NCBI GenBank assembly: GCA_038248505.1
Contig: JBBRXJ010000098.1
Coordinates: 1 to 11,260 of the forward strand
Length of the DNA: 11,260 nt
Reading direction: 5' to 3'
Source of the DNA: JBBRXJ01 sp038248505
GTDB lineage: Bacteria; Bacteroidota; Bacteroidia; Bacteroidales; JBBRXJ01
The notes beneath the pieces were generated by a model, which saw only the letters and a list, made by a program, of their open reading frames with translations, searched no databases and was not told the DNA's origin. The translations under genes and the position numbers were made by a program. Of this stretch, positions 6,042 through 11,260 are shown one piece after another (position 1 is the stretch's first letter; every line of letters begins with the position of its first letter).

Positions 6042-6980
6042 CTAAAACATCGTATAATTAACAATACCAATGTCGGATGAACCGTCAGTATTTAAATCGA
6101 CTACGGTATATGAAGGGTAAAAGTCTTTAAACTTGCCTTTCCACCATGCACCCGAAGCTGAGGGGGCGCATGAATAGGTTACATTAAGATAACGACAAAC
6201 ATCGTGCATGTGCAAATGACCGCTAAGAGCAAGGCGTACGTTGGGGTAACGAGAGAAAAGATCTTTTAAAATCCAAAAGTCAGTATGCATTAAGTTATTT
6301 GGAACTTCAACATGATTATTGACCTTAGTTGATGAGAAATAGGCTGCAATAGACAGAATAGGAATATGTCCAACAATACAGACGTTCATGTTCTTTGTTT
6401 TTTTAAGTTCGGCTTGTAACCATTCAAATTGCTCATTGTCAATTTTGCCAATGTAAGCATGTTTAATATCGGCATTATAAAAAATATTGTCAAGAAAAAT
6501 AAAGTACCAGCCATTACTGACATGAGAGTAATATCTGCCAGGCATTTCGAGTTGTTCAATAGCAATTTTTTTAGAATCATCAGGATTTCCGATGGTAACA
6601 TCTTTATTCTCCCAGCCATAAATATCGTGATTGCCAATACAGGAAAAGACTTTAGTTGGACATTTAGAAACGAAATCGGCTTTATATATTGAGAATTGAG
6701 TAATAATCTCATTCATTGATTTATTAAGCCCGTCGCGAATATGGTCGCCTGTATTAATAATCATATCTGGATTAAGTTTTAGATCGGAGATACTTTGAAT
6801 GAGTTTTTTAGTACCCTCAAGCGCATCTTTAGAACCATCAATATGAAGGTCGGCAATATGCAAAAGACGTAATGCGTTTTTCTTTTTTGCAGGAGGGCTG
6901 CTAATCATTGCAGTTGCTGGAATAGCAGTAAAAGCAGCGAGGCCTGTTAGCGAGTTGAGGAGGAATTTTTTGCGATTCAT
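6042..6980 (-). CDS. exported calcineurin-like metallophosphoesterase
   Basis: A 312-residue enzyme with the full motif set of the calcineurin-like metallophosphoesterase superfamily, which uses a two-metal centre to hydrolyse phosphomono- or diesters. Metal ligands are DLH (D44, H46), GDHIRD (78-83), GNHD (116-119), GHIP (204-207) and GHLH (254-257). The substrate cannot be told from sequence; cyclic nucleotides, nucleotides and phospholipid-type substrates all occur in the superfamily. The N-terminus MNRKKFLLNSLTG... ending ATA (24) is a signal peptide. NRKKFLL resembles a twin-arginine motif but has RK instead of RR, so Sec or Tat export is undecided. I chose the ATG at 6978-6980 over an in-frame TTG three codons upstream. 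It is monocistronic, divergent from lipA and 154 bp from the tRNA. No clear promoter match was found in its upstream spacer. Confidence 0.88.
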   Translation of the reverse strand: MNRKKFLLNSLTGLAAFTAIPATAMISSPPAKKKNALRLLHIADLHIDGSKDALEGTKKLIQSISDLKLNPDMIINTGDHIRDGLNKSMNEIITQFSIYKADFVSKCPTKVFSCIGNHDIYGWENKDVTIGNPDDSKKIAIEQLEMPGRYYSHVSNGWYFIFLDNIFYNADIKHAYIGKIDNEQFEWLQAELKKTKNMNVCIVGHIPILSIAAYFSSTKVNNHVEVPNNLMHTDFWILKDLFSRYPNVRLALSGHLHMHDVCRYLNVTYSCAPSASGAWWKGKFKDFYPSYTVVDLNTDGSSDIGIVNYTMF

Positions 6981-7128
6981 GAATTGCAATTGAATAGTAT
7001 AAAAGAATAGTAATATGGAATGAGTGCTAAGATAGATTTTTTTTAGAATAAAGAATATATAGTGAATAAAATTTATTATGAGTAAACAAAGATTTGATAA
7101 AAAGGTGTGAATAGGGGAATTAAATATT

Positions 7129-7136
7129 TATTTTTG
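7129..7136 (+). promoter_or_regulatory. candidate -7 element for lipA
   Basis: TATTTTTG matches TAnnTTTG exactly and would place the transcript start roughly 17-20 nt before the lipA ATG at 7161. No clear TTG -33 element lies about 20 nt upstream. This position also argues against the upstream in-frame GTG at 7107 as the start of lipA, because that GTG would lie before the promoter. Confidence 0.4.
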
Positions 7137-7160
7137 TTGATAAAACAGAAAGATTTAAAT

Positions 7161-8012
7161 ATGCGCGAACATAGATTACCTCGTTGGATGAAAGTGAAGT
7201 TGCCACAAGGGGAGCGATATTCAACCGTGAAGAATATTGTAAAAGAGCAAAAATTACATACAATTTGCACCAGTGGTACTTGTCCTAATATTGGTGAATG
7301 CTGGGGAAGCGGAACGGCTACGTTTATGATTTTGGGACAAACTTGTTCGAGATCATGTCGTTTTTGTGGAGTACCTACTGGGGTGCCCGATTTGATAGAT
7401 TGTGAAGAACCCAAACGAATAGCAGAAACAGCACATTTAATGCACCTAAAACATTGTGTTATTACTTCTGTTACCCGTGATGATTTGGCGGATGGCGGCG
7501 CTGATATTTGGTTTCAGACGATAAAGCAGGTTAAAGAAAAAAATCTTGGCATTACGGTTGAAGGCTTAATACCTGATTTTAACCGCGATGAAAAATTAAT
7601 TCAGCAGGTGCTGAAAGCAGGTGCTGAAGTAATTTCGCACAATCTTGAAACGGTTGAACGATTAACTCCATTGATACGTAGTAAAGCAAAATACAGATTG
7701 AGTTTAGATGTTATTAAAATTATTGCAGGATCAGGAACAATTGCAAAATCTGGTATAATGTTGGGTTTAGGCGAAACCGAAAAAGAGGTTTTACAAACAA
7801 TGGATGATTTAAGAGCGGTTAATTGCTCGGTGATGACTATTGGTCAATATTTGCAGCCATCAGATGAAAAAGCGAGGGTAGTAGAGTATATAACGCCTGA
7901 AAAGTTTGCGTTTTATGAAGCGGAAGGTTTAAAACGTGGGTTTCGTTTTGTGGAGAGTAGTCCTTTGGTAAGATCCTCGTATCATGCCGAGAGGCATGTT
8001 TTAAAGGGATGA
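7161..8012 (+). CDS. lipA: lipoyl synthase LipA
   Basis: A 283-residue radical SAM enzyme that inserts sulfur at C6 and C8 of octanoyl groups on the lipoyl domains of pyruvate and 2-oxoglutarate dehydrogenases and of glycine-cleavage H protein. Both iron-sulfur sites are intact: the auxiliary cluster Cys36/41/47 (CTSGTCPNIGEC) and the radical SAM cluster Cys62/66/69 in CSRSCRFC. The family's C-terminal RSSYHA motif (271-276), whose serine completes the auxiliary cluster, is present. Length is typical. I start at the ATG at 7161 (MREHRLPRWMK), the usual LipA N-terminus. The frame extends back to a GTG at 7107, but those 18 codons are not LipA-like. It stands alone, with no lipB or other lipoate gene beside it. 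It converges on the surface-protein gene through a shared terminator. Confidence 0.96.
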   Translation: MREHRLPRWMKVKLPQGERYSTVKNIVKEQKLHTICTSGTCPNIGECWGSGTATFMILGQTCSRSCRFCGVPTGVPDLIDCEEPKRIAETAHLMHLKHCVITSVTRDDLADGGADIWFQTIKQVKEKNLGITVEGLIPDFNRDEKLIQQVLKAGAEVISHNLETVERLTPLIRSKAKYRLSLDVIKIIAGSGTIAKSGIMLGLGETEKEVLQTMDDLRAVNCSVMTIGQYLQPSDEKARVVEYITPEKFAFYEAEGLKRGFRFVESSPLVRSSYHAERHVLKG

Positions 8013-8082
8013 TAATAAGATGAATTGCTGAGGAGGTGATACGCCGCGGAGACTAGAATTATTGGGATTAGGAGATTATTTG

Positions 8083-8126
8083 AATAGTTAGGATACGACT
8101 TAAAGTCGCACCCTAACTATTTTTTT
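8083..8126. terminator. bidirectional terminator between lipA and the surface-protein gene
   Basis: AATAGTTAGG (8083-8092) pairs perfectly with CCTAACTATT (8112-8121). A nested CGACT/AGTCG pair lies inside. The stem is followed on the plus strand by a T run (8120-8126). The run overlaps the stop codon of the convergent surface-protein gene (8125-8127), and minus-strand transcripts also cross the stem, so it probably ends transcription from both sides. Confidence 0.85.
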
Positions 8127-10842
8127 ACTTTTTCACAAAAAGTAATGCTTCTGATTTTCCGTTATTTATTGCTTGAAGAATATATATTCCGGCTTTCAAA
8201 TTGTTAATATCTGCTGCAATAGTTAAATTCCCATCCTTGCGATTTTCGTTCATTAATTCTCTTATTTCTGTACCATCAAGAGCAAATATTTTTATTTGTA
8301 CTTTACCAGCATTTTGAATATAGTAGCTTATTTGAATTAAATCTGTAGCTGGATTAGGAGATACTTTTAATGAACTTACATTTTTACCATCATTTATTTC
8401 ATTAATAGCAGAAGCAGAACCTACACGAATGCTGTCGCATGATATGCTATATTCTTCTGTAATAGGATCCCATATTTCAATACAAACTTCATAGGTTTTT
8501 GCCGTAGCATAATAGTGCGTTGGGTTTATAGAGGTTGTATCAATGGTGCCATCACCAAATGACCATTTTAGTTTTGCTGCATCACCATGTGAAATACCTA
8601 TAAAGTCAACAGGATAACCGCTTGCTTTTAGGTTTGTGCTATCTATTTTCATGCTAAAATCAACACATAAAGTATCGTTCACATTACCAGAACGCACGAG
8701 GGCATAATCTTGTGCAACACAACCGCTGGCGGTTTGAATGCGAAGCATTACTTTATGAAAACCTGCGGTAGCAAAAGTATGTGATGTTTTAATAGTTGTT
8801 GCTGAAGTGTTGTCATCAAAAAACCATTTTTGACGCACATGTACAGATGGGGAGTTATCATAGAATGTTGCAGTTGATGAGGCAGTGTCATTAATATAGG
8901 TCATTTTGGCTTCACAATTGGTGCTCGGATTATTTCCTACAGCAATTGATTTGCAAGTAATATTTGAGAAACCACTATCGTTAATTGCGGAGAGACAAAC
9001 TTTATATATACCCGATTTTGAGAAGGTAAAGCTCGGGTTTTCATTTAAATTGTTGGTGGTATTTGCGGTATCTCCAAAATTCCAAACATATCTTAAACCA
9101 TTACCAATAGAGGTGTTAGTAAAGAATGCAGTATTGTTTTCGAGGCGATAAATATAATCTGCCTCACAATCTAAATCCATTTTACCAACCAAAATATTTT
9201 TTTCTTTTTGATCCATACATTTATTCACCGAATCATATACAATAAGTTTAATGGAATATACTCCCGGATACTTAAAAGTATGTGATGGATTTTCGCGATT
9301 AAAGGTGGTACCATCGCCAAAAATCCAGTAGTATCGGTTTGTATGACCTATTGATGTGTTTTTAAATAGTACATTTTGTTTAGTGGTGTTAACAAAATAA
9401 TCGAATTCAGCATTGCAATAATTCCTGCCTACACTAATGCTTTTGGTTAACATATCAGTACAGGTATTTGTTCCGTCAACAATAATTTGGGTAAGGGAGT
9501 ATTGGCCAGGTTTAGAATAGGTATGTAAGGGAGAGGATTCGGTACTAACTTGACCGTCGCCTAATATCCAAAAATATTTAGCAGCATTTTTAGCTTTTGA
9601 AATACATTGTGCGCTATTGTTAAAATCGTAAACAGTATGATCAAAGTCAGCTTCGCAAGTTTTATTAACACGTATTGTTATTGATGTTGAGAAAATACGA
9701 TTGCTAGCTTTATGTTTTACATAAAGCAGAACATTATATGTGCCTGATTTTGCATATACATGTTGAGGGTTTGGTAAAGAATCAGTGGCCCCATCTCCAA
9801 AATCCCAATATAATTTTAGGGTAGTTGTTGTGTCAAGATAGTTTGAGGTATTAAAATTAACGGTGTTACTAACAATAGATGCAACATCTAAGCTAATATC
9901 AGAAGAAGCTAAGCTTGTACTAGCAAGTGACTCTACATGTACCTTCTGACAGATAGTACTTTTCTTTCCAGTATATTCAGTCTCTGTAAGACAAACATTG
10001 TAGTAGCCCTCTTTTCCATATAGATGATTGATATTCATAACCGTATTAACATGAACAACGGTATCCATCCCATCGCCAAAATTCCAATATCTATTAGATA
10101 AGCCAGAGTTTACTAAAACACTAAATTTATAATATCGAATAGCCATTCGTTGATATGAAAATTTTGCTTGCATTAGGCTCGTATCTGTTTGTACAGGATT
10201 ATAAAGATTTTTTACCTCGCCCCGATTTAGTTTAGTTCGGTAGAAGCTAGCATCATCAAGGTAACCATTAAAATTGGTAAGATTAGAGGGATTTCCACCT
10301 ATAAAGAAAAAACCTCCAAAAGGATTTATAAATCCTGTTTTTATTTTAGATGCAATTAATTCACCATCTAAAAATAGAAGGAGCGAATCTCCTTTATATA
10401 CGCCTGTTGCAAGATGCCATTGATCAATGCTAACTATTTTGTTTCCTATTAATGAATCTGGTGCTTGACTCTGAATCTGAAATTTTATTTTTCCATTTGT
10501 AATCCATAATCCAAATTGCATTGGCTTATCAATAAGAATTTTAGAGCCCGTTGTTAGGTTTGTTTTAAACCATGTTGAAAGAGTAAAGCCTGAAAGGGTA
10601 TCGAATACTGGTGCATTTTGTGGACCTTGAATAAAGGCATTAGTACCATTAAAATAGGCTGCATTTGAATCATTATTAAAGCGATCGGGTTTGCCAAATA
10701 GTAGAAATCCATTAGCTGAGCCATTTAATCCAATAATAGATTCGACCGAATTGCCATCGAGTTTGTACTGTAAGTTGGGACTTTGTGCATTCAATAGTAT
10801 ACTTAATGCAAAAAGAATGAGTGATAGAAATACGTTTTTCAT
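8125..10842 (-). CDS. large T9SS-exported surface protein with LamG and seven PKD-type domains
   Basis: A 905-residue modular surface or secreted protein. Residues 1-20 are a signal peptide (MKNVFLSLIL... ending LNAQ). Residues 21-215 look like a LamG/concanavalin-A-like domain (YFNGTNAFI, FTLSTWFKT, WHLATGVYKG, LFLDGELI, YLDDASFY), a fold that often binds sugars. Seven PKD-type beta-sandwich modules follow, marked by WNFGDG (253), WDFGDG (346), WILGDG (425), WIFGDG (506), WNFGD (587), WFFDD (673) and WSFGDG (760), most with a downstream H-x-[FY]. The last five start with a cysteine (CEAD, CNAE, CEAD, CEAK, CVDF) at 80-84 residue steps. Residues ~825-905 are a T9SS type A sorting domain (VSPNPATD, GKVQIKIFALDG, LKAGIYIL), which directs export across the outer membrane and attachment or release. 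I start at the ATG at 10840-10842, directly on the signal peptide; the frame is open 31 codons further upstream without a signal-like N-terminus. No catalytic domain is visible: adhesin or matrix protein is likely, with ligand unknown. Confidence 0.92.
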   Translation of the reverse strand: MKNVFLSLILFALSILLNAQSPNLQYKLDGNSVESIIGLNGSANGFLLFGKPDRFNNDSNAAYFNGTNAFIQGPQNAPVFDTLSGFTLSTWFKTNLTTGSKILIDKPMQFGLWITNGKIKFQIQSQAPDSLIGNKIVSIDQWHLATGVYKGDSLLLFLDGELIASKIKTGFINPFGGFFFIGGNPSNLTNFNGYLDDASFYRTKLNRGEVKNLYNPVQTDTSLMQAKFSYQRMAIRYYKFSVLVNSGLSNRYWNFGDGMDTVVHVNTVMNINHLYGKEGYYNVCLTETEYTGKKSTICQKVHVESLASTSLASSDISLDVASIVSNTVNFNTSNYLDTTTTLKLYWDFGDGATDSLPNPQHVYAKSGTYNVLLYVKHKASNRIFSTSITIRVNKTCEADFDHTVYDFNNSAQCISKAKNAAKYFWILGDGQVSTESSPLHTYSKPGQYSLTQIIVDGTNTCTDMLTKSISVGRNYCNAEFDYFVNTTKQNVLFKNTSIGHTNRYYWIFGDGTTFNRENPSHTFKYPGVYSIKLIVYDSVNKCMDQKEKNILVGKMDLDCEADYIYRLENNTAFFTNTSIGNGLRYVWNFGDTANTTNNLNENPSFTFSKSGIYKVCLSAINDSGFSNITCKSIAVGNNPSTNCEAKMTYINDTASSTATFYDNSPSVHVRQKWFFDDNTSATTIKTSHTFATAGFHKVMLRIQTASGCVAQDYALVRSGNVNDTLCVDFSMKIDSTNLKASGYPVDFIGISHGDAAKLKWSFGDGTIDTTSINPTHYYATAKTYEVCIEIWDPITEEYSISCDSIRVGSASAINEINDGKNVSSLKVSPNPATDLIQISYYIQNAGKVQIKIFALDGTEIRELMNENRKDGNLTIAADINNLKAGIYILQAINNGKSEALLFVKK

Positions 10843-11120
10843 ATAAGAAATATTAGGTTTATAAGAATTTTGTTTTTTATTATTAATGATGAAAGAGGTT
10901 TTAAAAAAAGGATTAAGGTATTTATATATAAACACAAAAGAACAGGTATCCCCTTTAAATATTTTTTGATGATTTTGTTCTGGAAATAAAATATTAAGCA
11001 GAATTGATTAAAACATAATGGCAGTTTAAAAAACAGATTCCGATAGTACAAAATAAGATTAATTATTAGAATACACAAGTCTGAATATTAGTCTTATAAA
11101 ATACTTTTATATTACTTATA
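10843..11120. other. long AT-rich leader region, no gene seen
   Basis: No supported gene is visible on either strand; short frames here have no domain or signal-peptide character. If the promoter at 11161-11192 is correct, this stretch is most of a ~310-nt 5' untranslated leader of the surface-protein gene. I see no recognisable riboswitch. Confidence 0.4.
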
Positions 11121-11150
11121 GGCATCTCGAAAAACTACTTTCTTGATGCC
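11121..11150 (-). promoter_or_regulatory. hairpin at the predicted 5' end of the surface-protein transcript
   Basis: GGCATC (11121-11126) pairs with GATGCC (11145-11150). Inside, after a 2x2 internal loop, GAAA pairs with TTTC around a 6-nt loop. On the minus strand it lies just downstream of the predicted start site (about 11154), so the mRNA would begin with this structure. It has no T tract, which speaks against a terminator of an upstream gene. A 5' stabiliser or regulatory stem is plausible. Confidence 0.4.
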
Positions 11151-11160
11151 GTTGTTTATA

Positions 11161-11192
11161 CAAATGTAGATTTTTGTTTAATCAAAAACAAA
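11161..11192 (-). promoter_or_regulatory. candidate Bacteroidota promoter for the surface-protein gene
   Basis: On the minus strand, TACATTTG (11168-11161) matches the -7 motif TAnnTTTG and TTTG (11192-11189) matches the -33 element. They are 20 nt apart, within the usual spacing. This is the only match in the window with both boxes at normal spacing. A nine-base C tract begins 6 bp upstream of the -33 box. Confidence 0.55.
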
Positions 11193-11198
11193 CTTTTA

Positions 11199-11207
11199 CC
11201 CCCCCCC
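11199..11207. repeat. poly-C tract (nine C) upstream of the -33 element
   Basis: Nine consecutive C (G on the transcribed-gene strand) stand out in AT-rich DNA, 6 bp upstream of the -33 box of the surface-protein promoter candidate. Homopolymer G/C tracts of this length are prone to slipped-strand changes. Here a length change would alter the spacing of anything bound upstream, not a reading frame. Confidence 0.8.
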
Positions 11208-11260
11208 TTTTATTATAACACTCATTATTAGTGACTTATAAAACGATGCGATTCACAACA

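Noticed and set aside
6386..6712. Overlapping open frames on both strands inside the phosphoesterase gene
   Set aside because: Shadows of the real gene: no domains, and the frame with all metal-binding motifs explains the region.
7107..7160. GTG at 7107 as the lipA start
   Set aside because: The 18 added codons are not LipA-like and the -7 promoter match lies inside them; the ATG at 7161 gives the normal N-terminus.
7983..7998. Hairpin CATGCC-GAGA-GGCATG at the end of lipA
   Set aside because: Six base pairs within coding sequence (His-Ala-Glu-Arg-His), with a GNRA loop but no T tract; most simply explained by codon content.
1..11260. CRISPR array, rRNA or complete mobile element
   Set aside because: No regularly spaced repeats, no rRNA-like sequence, and no transposase, integrase or paired terminal repeats with target duplication were seen.

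Overview
The window looks like a Bacteroidota chromosome. The DNA is AT-rich and none of the genes has a Shine-Dalgarno site in front of its start. Several upstream regions carry the Bacteroidota -7 promoter motif TAnnTTTG. Exported proteins have signal peptides ending in Gln (NYGQ, LNAQ), and the large surface protein ends in a type IX secretion (T9SS) type A sorting domain. I cannot name the genus.

Layout, left to right. Positions 1-2340 are an accessory, partly decayed region. It holds an exported TIM-barrel-like protein with no recognisable T9SS tail (120-1073, minus) and a non-coding block with a strong, partly triplicated hairpin (1371-1429). It also holds remnants of a defence locus on the plus strand: the C-terminal half of an AbiEii-type nucleotidyltransferase, then an overlapping (ATGA) C5 cytosine DNA methyltransferase broken by two one-base deletions and truncated after motif IV. 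Positions 2348-5887 are the conserved protein-quality-control block on the minus strand, transcribed tRNA-Leu(UAG) > tig > clpP > clpX. Trigger factor folds nascent chains, and ClpX unfolds substrates and feeds them to ClpP. A perfect 13-bp hairpin lies between clpP and clpX, ending 8 nt before the clpX start codon. Positions 5888-8012 hold an exported calcineurin-like metallophosphoesterase (minus) and the lipoyl synthase gene lipA (plus), diverging from a 180-bp spacer. lipA converges on the next gene through a bidirectional terminator (8083-8126).

Positions 8125-11260 hold a 905-residue surface protein (minus): signal peptide, LamG/concanavalin-like domain, seven PKD-type modules and a T9SS sorting domain. 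Its 418-bp upstream region contains a good promoter candidate, a hairpin at the predicted start of the transcript, and a nine-base C tract just upstream of the -33 element.

No complete new system is visible. The points most worth following are the homopolymer beside the surface-protein promoter, the cysteine-delimited ~83-residue repeats of that protein, the decayed AbiEii/methyltransferase pair beside clpX, the clpP-clpX hairpin and the unassigned TIM-barrel-like exported protein.
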